Shown here: one piece after another, positions 8,588-17,197 of the stretch | How positions within the stretch are numbered: position 1 is the first letter of the stretch | Layout: each line of letters opens with the position of its first letter | Origin: Quadrisphaera granulorum | GTDB taxonomy: Bacteria > Actinomycetota > Actinomycetes > Actinomycetales > Quadrisphaeraceae | DNA length: 64,000 bases | Assembly: GCF_003149145.1 (NCBI RefSeq) | Contig: NZ_QGDQ01000021.1 | Span: 1 to 64,000, forward strand | Reading direction: 5' to 3' | The notes under the pieces: generated by a model | Told to the model about the DNA's origin: nothing | What the model saw: the letters and a program-made list of their open reading frames with translations, nothing else | Database searches by the model: none | Position numbers and translations under genes: made by a program

Positions 8588-8980
8588 GTGCGCCGCCCGC
8601 TCGACGTCGACCTCCACCGCAACGATGAGAACGATGAGGTGGAGGTCCTCCACCTCATCGGAGACCTCGACCTCCAGTCGGCTCCCGAGCTGCGCGGGTG
8701 GTCCTCGGAGCTGCTGGCGGAGCCCGCGGACGGCGGTGAGCGGGCCACCGTCGTCGTCGTCGACCTCACCGATGTGCCCTTCGTCGACTCCACCGGTGTC
8801 GGTGCCCTGCTGTCGGTACGGCGCGAAGTGCGCGCCCGCGGCGGCGAGCTGGTGCTGGCCGGGCCCAGCCCGGAACTGCGCCACCTGCTGGGGTCGCTGG
8901 GGCTGCCCGCGGTGCTGCGCGTCTACGACACCCGCGACGACGCCGTCGCCCACTTACGCCAGCCGGACGTGTCCTCGTGA
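8588..8980 (+). CDS. STAS-domain anti-sigma factor antagonist
   Basis: A 130-residue STAS protein of the RsbV/SpoIIAA class. The core VVVVDLTDVPFVDSTGVGALLSV contains the conserved D-S-T/S-G motif, in which the serine is phosphorylated by an anti-sigma kinase and dephosphorylated by a PP2C enzyme. The next gene encodes such a phosphatase and overlaps its stop codon (GTGA), so the two are translationally coupled. The likely partner kinase class (RsbW-like HATPase) is encoded about 13 kb away at 21514-22086. Sigma-factor target unknown. Confidence 0.9.
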   Translation: MRRPLDVDLHRNDENDEVEVLHLIGDLDLQSAPELRGWSSELLAEPADGGERATVVVVDLTDVPFVDSTGVGALLSVRREVRARGGELVLAGPSPELRHLLGSLGLPAVLRVYDTRDDAVAHLRQPDVSS

Positions 8981-11529
8981 CCGCCGACGGACAGGACCCG
9001 CTGCGCCAGGCCTCCCTCGGGCTGGAGCTGGGCGGTGGCGCCCGGCTGATGCTGCCCCGAGGGGTCGCGCAGGTGCGCCCGGATGCCCCCGCCGCGGTGC
9101 TCGTGGTCGACCTGGCCGCGCGCCGGGTGCTGTACGCCAACGAGGTTGCGGCACAGCTGGCCCCCGGGCTGACGCTCCCGGTGACCGTCGAAGACTGGTC
9201 GGCAGCCGCTGACCTGCGTGACCTCGACGGAGAGCAGCTCGACGAGACCGCGCACCCGCTCTGGCGCATCGCGCGGTTCGAGCCGGTGGCCGGGCAGGGG
9301 GTCTCCGCTGCCCGGCACTCGGACATGGGCCGCAGCCGCGAACCGCTGTGGGTGGTGGCGCTGCCACTGGACGACGCCCCCGACCTGCAGGGACGCGCCC
9401 TGGTCGTGTTCCTGCCGGTGCGCGACCGCGAGGAGATGCAGCAGCGCGCACAGGAGGCGCACGCTGCCGCGTCCCCTGGCCCTGGTGGGGCGGCCGGCCG
9501 GCCGGGCGCGGCGGGCTCATCGGGCCAGTCGGTCTCCCTGGTGCCAGTGGTGCCACTGGTCCCACTGACCCCGTCGGGTGCGCAGGACGACGACGGCGGG
9601 GTGCTGCTGCGAGAAGCCGCCGTGCTGGCCACCGGCCTGTCGTTCACGGTTGCCGACGCCCACGCGCCGGACCTGCCGCTGGTGTGGGTGAACCCCGCGT
9701 TCACCGCGGTCACCGGGTACACCTTCGAGCAGGCGGTAGGCCGCAACTGTCGGTTCCTCCAGGGGCCGGGATCCGACCCCGCGAGCGCGTTGCGGATGCG
9801 TGAGGCCCTGGAGACGGGCCGGTCCATCACGGAGGTGCTGCTCAACTACCGCGCCGACGGCACGGCGTTCTGGAACCAGGTGGCGATGAGCCCCGTCGTC
9901 GACGCGAACGGTGAGGTCACGCACTACGTCGGTATCCAGACCGACGTGTCGGGCCGGATCGCCGCCGACGCCGAGCGTGACCGCGCGCTCGCGGCGGAGC
10001 AGGCGGCGCGAGCTGAGGTGGAGGTCGCCAACGCGCGGCTGCGGCTGCTGGCGGAGGTGACCCGCCAGCTGTCGGAGGTCACCGACGCGCGGGTGGCTGT
10101 GGACAGGCTGGCGCACCTCGTCGTCCCCGACCTGGCCGACTTCGCGATGATCGCCGTGGTGGGTGACGACACGTCGGCCACCTCCCTGCCCGATCTGCGG
10201 TACGCCGATGTCGATGACGAGCCGGACGCGCCCGACGAGGCGGCTGGGGACGGCGACGGCGACGCGGGTGGCGCGTCGCAGCGTGCGTCGTCGTCGGATC
10301 CTGCCGCGCCCGCGCGTCCCCCGCGCCGGCGTCGGGGTCTGCGCGACGTGGCGTGGTGGCATCACGACGCTGACCGCCGCACGCTGGTCCGGGAGATCGC
10401 GACCCGGCGGCTGTCCGAGCTCAACGAGGCGGGCAACCAGCTCCTGCTGTCGCTGCTCGGCCCCGATGCTGTCGCCGTGGCTGCCCCGGGCACACCTCCC
10501 GACGGGAGGTCGGTGGCTGAAGACCTCGCCCGCATGATGCGTCCCGGCCGAGCCCGCGACGCGCTGCTGGCGCTGAACCCCTCGTCGATGGCGACGTGGT
10601 CGCTGCGCAGCGGCGGTCGCACGCTGGGGCTGCTCACCGTAGGCACCGACCGTGAGCGGGAGCCGCTCACGCAGCACGACGTGGACCTGGGTTCCGACAT
10701 CGCCGCCCGCGCCGGGCTGGCCCTGGACCGTTCCCGCCTGTACCGCCAGCAACGCGACCTCGCGGAGGGACTCCAGCGGTCGCTGCTCACGCTTTCGCCC
10801 GGGGCCGTTCCGAGTCACGTCGACGTCGCCGTGCGGTACGTCGCCGCAGCGGAAGCCGCACGCGTGGGTGGCGACTTCTACGACGTCTTCACCCAGCCCG
10901 GCGGGGCTGCCGTCGCCGTCATCGGCGACGTCATGGGCCACGACACCGACGCCGCCGCCTCGATGGCGCAGCTGCGCTCGACCGTCCGCACGCTGGGGAT
11001 GCTCACCGACGACGGGCCCGCCGAGGTGCTGCGCCGCGCCGACGCGCTGATGCGCGCCTCGGGGATGGACACGACGGCGACGTCGGCCGTCGTGCGCCTC
11101 GCGGCGCCCGGCGATGTCAGCAGCCCAGTGCCTGCTCATGGTGATGAGGCCCCCGCGGTGCTCGTGGAGTGGTCCAACGCGGGCCACCCGCCGCCGCTCG
11201 TCCTCGCCAAGGACGGCGTGGTGCGGCTCCTCACCGCGCCGTCCACGGACCTCCTGCTCGGTGTCGACCCAGCCACCCGGCGCCGTCAGACGAAGCTCTC
11301 TCTGGGCGTGGGCGCCACGCTGCTGCTCTACACCGACGGCCTCGTGGAGCGGCGTGATCAGCCTCTGCTCCAGGGCATTCGGCGGTTGCAGCAGGTGGTG
11401 AAGCGGGTGGCGCCGCAGGCGGCCGACCTGCACCAGCTCCTGGACCTCGTGCTCGAGGAGATGCTCCCGCCGGTGGTCACCGACGACGTCGCCGTCGTCG
11501 CCCTCCGCCTGACCTGCCCCCCACCGTGA
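8977..11529 (+). CDS. LOV/PAS-GAF-PP2C phosphatase, probable blue-light regulator of partner switching
   Basis: The 850-residue protein has an N-terminal region with weak PAS character (1-190), a LOV-type PAS domain (about 205-325), a GAF-like region with an acidic insert (about 350-605) and a C-terminal SpoIIE/RsbU-type PP2C domain (about 610-850). The LOV signature GRNCRFLQ is present; the cysteine at residue 258 is the one that forms the photoadduct with flavin in LOV proteins. NYRADGTAFWNQVAMSPV and THYVGIQTDVS are also LOV-like. The phosphatase domain keeps GGDFYDVF, VIGDVMGHD and LLLYTDGLVERR. It should dephosphorylate the STAS protein encoded just upstream. The GTG start overlaps the STAS stop codon. 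Confidence 0.9.
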   Translation: MTADGQDPLRQASLGLELGGGARLMLPRGVAQVRPDAPAAVLVVDLAARRVLYANEVAAQLAPGLTLPVTVEDWSAAADLRDLDGEQLDETAHPLWRIARFEPVAGQGVSAARHSDMGRSREPLWVVALPLDDAPDLQGRALVVFLPVRDREEMQQRAQEAHAAASPGPGGAAGRPGAAGSSGQSVSLVPVVPLVPLTPSGAQDDDGGVLLREAAVLATGLSFTVADAHAPDLPLVWVNPAFTAVTGYTFEQAVGRNCRFLQGPGSDPASALRMREALETGRSITEVLLNYRADGTAFWNQVAMSPVVDANGEVTHYVGIQTDVSGRIAADAERDRALAAEQAARAEVEVANARLRLLAEVTRQLSEVTDARVAVDRLAHLVVPDLADFAMIAVVGDDTSATSLPDLRYADVDDEPDAPDEAAGDGDGDAGGASQRASSSDPAAPARPPRRRRGLRDVAWWHHDADRRTLVREIATRRLSELNEAGNQLLLSLLGPDAVAVAAPGTPPDGRSVAEDLARMMRPGRARDALLALNPSSMATWSLRSGGRTLGLLTVGTDREREPLTQHDVDLGSDIAARAGLALDRSRLYRQQRDLAEGLQRSLLTLSPGAVPSHVDVAVRYVAAAEAARVGGDFYDVFTQPGGAAVAVIGDVMGHDTDAAASMAQLRSTVRTLGMLTDDGPAEVLRRADALMRASGMDTTATSAVVRLAAPGDVSSPVPAHGDEAPAVLVEWSNAGHPPPLVLAKDGVVRLLTAPSTDLLLGVDPATRRRQTKLSLGVGATLLLYTDGLVERRDQPLLQGIRRLQQVVKRVAPQAADLHQLLDLVLEEMLPPVVTDDVAVVALRLTCPPP

Positions 11530-11546
11530 TCATGGACGTTGTGCAC
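11526..11546. repeat. Half-copy of a dispersed GATCAWGGACGTTGTGCAC element
   Basis: GATCATGGACGTTGTGCAC matches one arm of the hairpin at 49453-49515 with one difference, but no second arm lies nearby. It sits in the 20-base gap between convergent genes. Confidence 0.5.
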
Positions 11547-11549
11547 GCT

Positions 11550-12365
11550 TCAGAGGCCGAGGACCGACTGGGGGCCTGACAGGCGCAGCTGCACGTCGAC
11601 CTCGGAGAAGCCGAGGCGCTCGTAGAGCCTCATCGCTGCCGAGTCGCGCTCCGCGACGATGACCAGTCGCTGCGCCCCCAGCGCGTCGAGGGCCCAGCGC
11701 CCCGCCGCAGCGAGCATCGCCGACGCGACGCCGCGCCTGCGCCAGTCCGGGTGGGTGTCCACGGACTGGTAGCGCGCGTCGGGGCCCCCGTCGCTGAAGA
11801 CGCCGAGCCCGCCCACTAGGGCTTCGCCGACGAACGCGCCGAACCACCGCCCGCTACCGCGCTCGACCGCCCCGCGGTAGGCGGCCAGCTGCTGGGTGAG
11901 GAAGTCGACGTCGGCGTCGTCCTCGTAGCCGTTGTTCACGCGCTGCAGCTCGAAGGCGGCGGCCCAGTCGCCGTCGTCCTCCAGCGCCCTGACCGTCATC
12001 CCGTCGGGGACGGGGGCGGACGGAGCCGCATCAGAGACCAGGGCCACGTCGCCCTCGAGGTCAAGCCGGGCGATGTAGCCGGGAAGCACGATCATGGGTG
12101 GGCTGGGGGCGATGCCGAACCTCACGGTCGTCTCACCGGGGAAGGCACTGCGGAAGAGGCCGAGCGCCTCGAACCAGTCCGCACCGTCGTCCGAGTCGTC
12201 GACCAGCACGAAGTTGCCCCACCGGTAGGTGGGGTTGCTCGGCGTCCTCACGAGCGTGAGCGGACCGTGTTCGGTGATGTCGCTGCCGGTCAGTCGCAGC
12301 ACCACCAGATCGGTGCGGTGTCCGAGGCTCATCGACGGCGATCCGGTGATGCCGGTGAGAGGCAT
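11550..12365 (-). CDS. GNAT-family N-acetyltransferase, two-part protein
   Basis: The C-terminal half is a GNAT domain: ARYQSVDTHPDWRRRGVASAMLAAAGRWAL gives the acetyl-CoA-binding motif (RRRGVA) and VIVAERDSAAMRLYERLGFSE is motif B. The N-terminal half (about 120 residues) has a sensor-like beta segment, TYRWGNFVLVDDSDDGADWFEA, found in GNATs with a tandem degenerate domain. I chose the ATG of MPLTGITGSP because GGAG lies 6 bases upstream; an ATG 33 bases downstream is possible, and the longer open frame to 12866 adds low-quality sequence. Confidence 0.78.
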   Translation of the reverse strand: MPLTGITGSPSMSLGHRTDLVVLRLTGSDITEHGPLTLVRTPSNPTYRWGNFVLVDDSDDGADWFEALGLFRSAFPGETTVRFGIAPSPPMIVLPGYIARLDLEGDVALVSDAAPSAPVPDGMTVRALEDDGDWAAAFELQRVNNGYEDDADVDFLTQQLAAYRGAVERGSGRWFGAFVGEALVGGLGVFSDGGPDARYQSVDTHPDWRRRGVASAMLAAAGRWALDALGAQRLVIVAERDSAAMRLYERLGFSEVDVQLRLSGPQSVLGL

Positions 12366-12563
12366 GCGCGACTCCAGGTCACTCGACGGGGTGCTCGGGC
12401 GGAAGAGATCATCACCTTCCCATGTGGCCCCGGCAGCCACCGGGCGGACCTCGGCACGATCAAGCGTCTGCGCGCCACATCGGCGGCCTTCACCGAAGGG
12501 GTGGAGCGGTTTGCTCCGCGACGGGAGTGGACCGGGTAGGCCTCGGAGGCCACACTCCGTGGC

Positions 12564-12872
12564 GTGCAGGAGGACCTCGGGACAGGTGCCGCCCTCGACG
12601 TCGTCGTCGACCTCGTACGAGCGGCCGTTCATGACCGCTTGCTCGACGACGTCGGCTCGCTCACCGGCGGGCTGTCCGCCCGGGGGTGGCGGCGCCACCG
12701 GCGCGGTGGCGTGTGGGAGCTGGCCCACCCGGTGGCCCTGTCCGCGTGGACGTCGGTGACCCCGCCCACCGTCTCGGTCCGCTTGGACTACGAGGACGAC
12801 GATGACCCGCTCGTCGTCCGCGCCGTCCGCGGACACGCGCACGTCCGCGCCTTCGTCGCAGGTCAACGCTGA
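12564..12872 (+). CDS. Hypothetical 102-residue protein
   Basis: It starts at a GTG followed by GAGGAC-rich sequence and encodes a mixed protein, with ALDVVVDLVRAAVHDRLLDDV early and TPPTVSVRLDYEDDDDPLVVRAVRG late, suggesting a small alpha/beta fold. Its TGA overlaps the ATG of the next small ORF (TGATG), which hints at a coupled pair. I do not recognise a family. The 198 bases upstream, back to the acetyltransferase start, show no other gene. Confidence 0.4.
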   Translation: MQEDLGTGAALDVVVDLVRAAVHDRLLDDVGSLTGGLSARGWRRHRRGGVWELAHPVALSAWTSVTPPTVSVRLDYEDDDDPLVVRAVRGHAHVRAFVAGQR

Positions 12873-13030
12873 TGGGGCCGTGCGGCGCCCAGCTGCTGGG
12901 CCCTGGAGGCCTCCGAGGTTCCTACGCCGACGCCTTCGCCGAGTGGGACGCCTCCGGCGAGGGCGAGTCGTGGGAGACAGCCACTGCCGACGGTCTCGAC
13001 GAAGAACTCATGCCGCATCCAGTGCTCTGA
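12872..13030 (+). CDS. Small ORF with a tail like that of ribbon-helix-helix antitoxins
   Basis: The 52-residue product contains GSYADAFAEWDASGEGESWE followed by TATADGLDEEL, which resembles the acidic, neutralising C-terminal tails of small antitoxins. The N-terminal residues (MGPCGAQLLGPGGLR) carry no DNA-binding motif, so if it derives from an antitoxin the DNA-binding half is gone. It is coupled to the preceding ORF and overlaps the 3' end of the SnoaL-like relic on the other strand by 23 bases. Tentative. Confidence 0.3.
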   Translation: MGPCGAQLLGPGGLRGSYADAFAEWDASGEGESWETATADGLDEELMPHPVL

Positions 13031-13190
13031 GCGCGTCGCGGACCACGGGGAACAGGTCGCCCCAGACGCCGACGATCTTGCCTCCCACCACCCGGTAGAA
13101 GACCAGCTCCTGCGTGCGCACGGTCCGCCCGGTCGGGGCGATTCCCTCGAAGACGCCCGTGTGCGTGCCCTGCCCGACCAGCCGGGCGGG
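13008..13190 (-). pseudogene. C-terminal remnant of a SnoaL-like ester cyclase
   Basis: About 58 residues, GTHTGVFEGIAPTGRTVRTQ then ELVFYRVVGGKIVGVWGDLF, match the second half of the SnoaL/NTF2-like polyketide-cyclase family (pattern G-x-x-P-T-G-R followed by Y-R-x-x-x-G-K-I). The first half of the roughly 130-residue fold is absent; upstream in frame is Arg/Cys-rich noise and then the promoter side of a sigma-factor gene. I read it as a gene truncated by deletion. Confidence 0.6.
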
Positions 13191-13300
13191 GCATCGGAGA
13201 GCGCGACGGCATGCGTGACGCTCGCACCGCGGGGCCGTGGTCACCACACGGGTGCGAGAACCGCGATCGCTCGCCGTGCGTCAGAGGGAGTGTGAGGAGC

Positions 13301-13879
13301 GTGGACCCGGCGGCCGCCGACGACGCGGCGCTGCTGCGCGCCAGCGCCCGCGGTGACGCGGCGGCGTTCGGGGAGCTCTACGACCGGCTCGCGCCGATGG
13401 TGCTCGTGCGGCTGCGCCGCCGCTGCTCGGACGACGACGTCGTCGTCGACGTCCTCCAGGAGGCGTTCAGCTCCGCCTGGCGCGCGGCCGGCACGTGGGA
13501 CGGGCGCGGTGACGTGGCCGCCTGGGTGTGGACGATCGCCGCGCGCCGGTTGGTCGACGCGTTCCGGCGGCGGGCGGTCCGGGAGAAGACGGCCGCCGTG
13601 GCCCATCACGGCCACGTGGAGCTCGAGCACCTGCACGCGACATCGGGGGCCCGGGCCTGGGTCCCCTCGGCGGAGGAGGACGTGGTGGACGGACTGCTGA
13701 CCGGGCCGCTGGCCGCGGCGGTGGAGGGACTGTCGCCGGAGCTGCGCGCCGTGCTGCAGGCCACGGTGCTCGACGGGCTAAGCACCCGCGAGGCTGCGGT
13801 GCTGCTCGGGGTGCCCGAGGGCACGGTGAAAACGCGAGCCATGCGCGCCCGTGCCCAGGTCCGGGCGGCCCTCGCATGA
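13301..13879 (+). CDS. ECF-type RNA polymerase sigma factor
   Basis: The 192-residue protein has sigma region 2 (FGELYDRLAPMVLVRLRRRC through VLQEAFSSAWRAAGTWD and AAWVWTIAARRLVDAFRRR) and region 4 (LSPELRAVLQATVLDGLSTREAAVLL then GVPEGTVKTRAMRARAQVRAAL). I chose the GTG preceded by GAGGGAG at 10 bases; a longer frame to 13211 adds non-conserved residues. The stop overlaps the ATG of the anti-sigma-like gene. With the following four genes it forms a five-gene operon linked by 4-base overlaps. Confidence 0.88.
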   Translation: MDPAAADDAALLRASARGDAAAFGELYDRLAPMVLVRLRRRCSDDDVVVDVLQEAFSSAWRAAGTWDGRGDVAAWVWTIAARRLVDAFRRRAVREKTAAVAHHGHVELEHLHATSGARAWVPSAEEDVVDGLLTGPLAAAVEGLSPELRAVLQATVLDGLSTREAAVLLGVPEGTVKTRAMRARAQVRAALA

Positions 13880-14961
13880 GCGCGCCCCAGCCCCAGCCTC
13901 AGTCCCAGCCCAGCGCGTCCCCGCAGCCGTGGCACGCGAGTCCGGCGCTGCTGGTCGCCTACACCCTCGGGCGGCTCAGCGCCGCCGACGCCTGGAGCGC
14001 GGAAGCGCACCTGGTCTCCTGCCCCTCGTGCCGCGCCGAGCTGGGGCGGATCGTGGACGACGTCGACGACACCCGCGACGTGCTCGCGCTCGCACGGACC
14101 CGCGTGCTCTCCCAGCCCCCGCCGGCTCCAGCTGCCCAGCGGCTCGGGCAGCGTGCGGCCAGCGCCGGACTGCGCCGGGCGATCGTCCGGGTCGGCGCTC
14201 GCTCAGGCGCTCCGTGGCACCTGCGGTGGGTGGTGCGACCGGCGTCCCTGGGGGCTGTGGCCCTGGCGGTGGCCGCGGCGACGGCGTTCGCGGGGATCTC
14301 CCACGTCGTCGTCGGTGCCACCAACAGCCCGACCAGCGGCACCGCCTGGCTGCTGTGGTTGCTGGCGCCCGCCGTGCCCGTGGCGGGAGTGGCCCTCAGC
14401 GGCCTCGGTGCTGGCGACGAGCTCGAGCTCGAACTGGCCACACCGTCCGCCGGATGGCGGCTCGTGCTGTGGCGCGCGCTCGCCGTGGTCGTCACGGCGG
14501 TGCCGCTTGCCCTGCTCGCCGGCTGGGTGACCGCGTCGCTCACCGGACCGGCCCCGCCCGGGCTGGTGCCGCCGGGTACGTCGGGGGTCAGCGGGGCGTG
14601 GCTGCCCGTCCTGTGGCTGCTGCCGGCGCTCGCGCTCACCGCGACCGCGCTGGCGCTCGGCACCTGGCTGGTGCTCTGGCAGGCGGCGGCGGTGGTCGGG
14701 GTTGTCTGGCTGCTGGTGGTCGGGGTGCCGTCGCTGGTCCTCCGGACGCCGTCGTCCTCGGCCGTGGGCAGCGCGCTCGACAGCTCCGCAACCCCCTTCG
14801 CGTCCGCCTGGGTGGTGCACCTCATCAGCGGGTGGGCGCAGCCGGTGTGGCTGCTCGTGCTGGCCGCCGCGGTGGTCGTGGTGGTGGTGCGGCGTGACGC
14901 GTTCGGAACGGTCAAGCCGTCGCTGACCGCGCGGTGGACAACGGGAGGTGGCGAGGCGTGA
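13876..14961 (+). CDS. Zinc-finger anti-sigma domain fused to a multi-pass membrane protein
   Basis: Residues 15-60 carry an anti-sigma zinc-binding pattern, with H and the pair C-P-S-C in AEAHLVSCPSCRAEL. The remaining 270 residues contain about six membrane segments (near 115-140, 150-175, 200-225, 245-275, 280-300 and 330-350). Such proteins hold the cognate ECF sigma factor at the membrane. The gene overlaps both neighbours (ATGA with the sigma factor, GTGA with the ABC ATPase), so the sigma, anti-sigma and transporter are made together; the membrane part may sense or belong to the transporter. Function inferred. Confidence 0.75.
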   Translation: MSAPQPQPQSQPSASPQPWHASPALLVAYTLGRLSAADAWSAEAHLVSCPSCRAELGRIVDDVDDTRDVLALARTRVLSQPPPAPAAQRLGQRAASAGLRRAIVRVGARSGAPWHLRWVVRPASLGAVALAVAAATAFAGISHVVVGATNSPTSGTAWLLWLLAPAVPVAGVALSGLGAGDELELELATPSAGWRLVLWRALAVVVTAVPLALLAGWVTASLTGPAPPGLVPPGTSGVSGAWLPVLWLLPALALTATALALGTWLVLWQAAAVVGVVWLLVVGVPSLVLRTPSSSAVGSALDSSATPFASAWVVHLISGWAQPVWLLVLAAAVVVVVVRRDAFGTVKPSLTARWTTGGGEA

Positions 14962-15860
14962 GCGAGCAGGTGCTGGTCGAGGTGTCCGACCTGGCGGTGG
15001 TCCTAGGGCGGGGGAAGAAGCAGCGGCGGGCCGTGGACGGGCTGGACCTGCGGCTCGGTGCGGGCGTGCACGGGCTGCTCGGCCCGAACGGCGCGGGCAA
15101 GACGACGCTCGTGCGGGTGCTCGCCACCGTGCTGCCACCCAGCAGCGGTGACATCAGCCTGCTCGGCGTGGACGTCCGCGACGTCCGCCGACGCCGCGAG
15201 CTGCGTCGCCAGATCGGCTACCTGCCCCAGGCGTTCGGCTACTACCCGCGGTTCACCGTGCGCGAGTTCGTCGAGTACTTCGCCTGGCTCAAGGAGGTGC
15301 CGGCCGCGCGCGCCGGAGTCGCCGTCGACACCGCGCTGGAGCGCGTGGGCCTCGCCGATCGGGCCGGTGACCGCATGAAGTCGCTGTCCGGCGGCATGCT
15401 GCGGCGCGCGGGCGTGGCGCAGGCGCTGGTCAACGACCCCCGCGTGCTGCTGCTCGACGAGCCCACCGCCGGCCTCGACCCCGAACAGCGCGTGGCGTTC
15501 CGTTCGCTGCTGCGCGAGCTGGCGCTCGACGCCGCCGTCGTCGTCTCCACCCACCTCGTCGAGGACGTCGCCGGTGCCTGCACCCACGTGGTGCTCATGG
15601 AGGCGGGCCGCGTGGTGGCCACCGGAACCCCGGCGGGGCTCGCCGAGGCAGGTCGGCGCGGGCTGGTTCACGACGGCGACGGTGTCTGCGGTCTGGTGGG
15701 TTCTGGCTCCGCCGATGACGGGCTCGCCTCTGCGATCGAGCGCGGCTACACCGGCGTGCTGCGCGCGGCGCGGGTCAGCGGGCCGGGCGCGGCGCCCGTC
15801 GTCCTGCCCGAGCCGGCGGCGAGCACCTCCGGAGCCCCGACCTCGGCGGCCGGCGCATGA
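14958..15860 (+). CDS. ABC transporter ATP-binding protein
   Basis: A 300-residue ATPase with Walker A (GPNGAGKTTL), Q-loop (YLPQAFGYYPRFTV), ABC signature (LSGGMLRRAGVAQAL), Walker B (VLLLDEPTAGLD) and switch histidine (STHLVEDV). The sequence is of the exporter (ABC-2) type. The last 70 residues are Ala/Gly/Pro-rich and not conserved. It pairs with the membrane proteins encoded on both sides. Substrate unknown. Confidence 0.9.
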   Translation: MSEQVLVEVSDLAVVLGRGKKQRRAVDGLDLRLGAGVHGLLGPNGAGKTTLVRVLATVLPPSSGDISLLGVDVRDVRRRRELRRQIGYLPQAFGYYPRFTVREFVEYFAWLKEVPAARAGVAVDTALERVGLADRAGDRMKSLSGGMLRRAGVAQALVNDPRVLLLDEPTAGLDPEQRVAFRSLLRELALDAAVVVSTHLVEDVAGACTHVVLMEAGRVVATGTPAGLAEAGRRGLVHDGDGVCGLVGSGSADDGLASAIERGYTGVLRAARVSGPGAAPVVLPEPAASTSGAPTSAAGA

Positions 15861-17197
15861 CCTGGCGGGGCGTGGGCGCCCTGGAGTGGCGGCGCACCGG
15901 TGGCGCGTTCGTCGCCGTGGCGCTGGCCCTCACGGGGGTGGTCCTCTTCGCGGCCAAGCAGCGGCCTTTCAACACCTGGTCGACCTGGTCATCGACGGTG
16001 GCCGACGCCCTGGAGTTCGTCTCGTCGTCCGGAATCGTGCTCGGGCCGGTGGTCGCGACGGTGGCTGCGTGGGTCGCTGGGCGCGAGCGCCGCCGTCGCA
16101 TGGGCGACCTCCTGGCCAGCACCGCACGCCCGTCGTGGCAGCGGCGGCTCGCCACGTCGGGCGCCGTCTCGGCCGCGCTGCTGCTCGGCTGGCTCATCCA
16201 GACCGCCGTGGTCGTGGGCGGGGTGTTTCCTTCGGTCTCGTACTGGGGCGGACGGTGGTGGGCGACGCTGCTGTTGATGGCGCTCGGCATGCTGCTCTGC
16301 GCCGCCGTGGGATCGGCCTTCGGCCGGTGGGTACCGGGTCGGCTCGTCCCCCCGGCGCTGGGCATCGTGCTCTACGTCCTCACGGCCATCCCCGTCTACC
16401 TCGATGCCCGCTGGATCCAGCTGGTGCCCGTGGGCAACCTCGCCGTCTTCGACGGCGAGCAGCTGGAGGCCCGGGTCATCCCGCTGGCTGCGGCCTGGAC
16501 GGGATCCCTCGTGGTGATGATCGGCGTGGTGGCACTGGGCCGACGACGCCACTGGCGCGTGGCGGCGGCCGCCGCCGGGGTGGCTGTCGTCTGTGCGGCG
16601 GCCCTGCAGGTGGCGCCCCACCTCGGGCGCGACGGCGCTCCCGGCGTCGAGCCCGTGCAGCGCTCCTGGGTGGAAGCTGACCCGGCCGCCGTCGTCCCGG
16701 TGTGCACCGACGACGCCCCCGTCGTCTGCGTGCAGCGCATTCACGCCGGGTTCCTCCGCGACGTGGCGCCCGTCGCTCGACAGCAGCTGCAGGTGGTGGG
16801 CCGCTACCTGCCTGTCGACCGCGCCGAGGAGCTCGACTGGGGCGTCACCGGTGCCGCTGACGTGTTCCCGCTCATCCCCCTCTCGGGGATGGGGCAGCCC
16901 TACCGCTCAGGGGCTGACCCTGACGCCCTGCAGCAGTGGGCCGGCAGCAACCTCAGCTCGCTGACCGCCTTCTACTGCCCCGAGATGGAGCACACGTCCC
17001 CGGCCTGGGCCGTCACCGTGAGCGACACTGCTGACCTACTGCTCGGACAGCAGGCGTTCGCCCAGGACGAGCGCGGCGCGGCCCTCGCTGCGCGGCTGGA
17101 GGCCGACCCGGCGCAGGCCCGTGCGTGGATGGCCTCCTTCCTCACCGCGTCACGGTCCTGTGACGTGCCCGAGCTCGAGCGGCTGGCCGCCTGGTGA
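15857..17197 (+). CDS. ABC transporter membrane protein with extracytoplasmic C-terminal region
   Basis: The first 240 residues hold about six membrane helices (near 15-35, 50-75, 95-120, 130-150, 165-185 and 210-235), with the last at about 240-260. A soluble stretch of about 180 residues follows, with cysteines in VVPVCTDDAPVVCVQRIHAG and further ones at FYCPEM and SRSCDVPEL, suggesting disulfides outside the membrane. It overlaps the ATPase gene by 4 bases and the next gene by 4 bases. The role as permease is inferred from context and topology. Confidence 0.72.
   Translation: MTWRGVGALEWRRTGGAFVAVALALTGVVLFAAKQRPFNTWSTWSSTVADALEFVSSSGIVLGPVVATVAAWVAGRERRRRMGDLLASTARPSWQRRLATSGAVSAALLLGWLIQTAVVVGGVFPSVSYWGGRWWATLLLMALGMLLCAAVGSAFGRWVPGRLVPPALGIVLYVLTAIPVYLDARWIQLVPVGNLAVFDGEQLEARVIPLAAAWTGSLVVMIGVVALGRRRHWRVAAAAAGVAVVCAAALQVAPHLGRDGAPGVEPVQRSWVEADPAAVVPVCTDDAPVVCVQRIHAGFLRDVAPVARQQLQVVGRYLPVDRAEELDWGVTGAADVFPLIPLSGMGQPYRSGADPDALQQWAGSNLSSLTAFYCPEMEHTSPAWAVTVSDTADLLLGQQAFAQDERGAALAARLEADPAQARAWMASFLTASRSCDVPELERLAAW

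Noticed and set aside
9517-11433. A 638-codon open frame on the minus strand
   Set aside because: It is antisense to the LOV-PP2C gene, which carries clear domains; the frame is open only because of high GC.
8977-11529. Calling the PAS domain an ordinary PAS without flavin
   Set aside because: The GRNCRFLQ motif with its cysteine is diagnostic for LOV domains.
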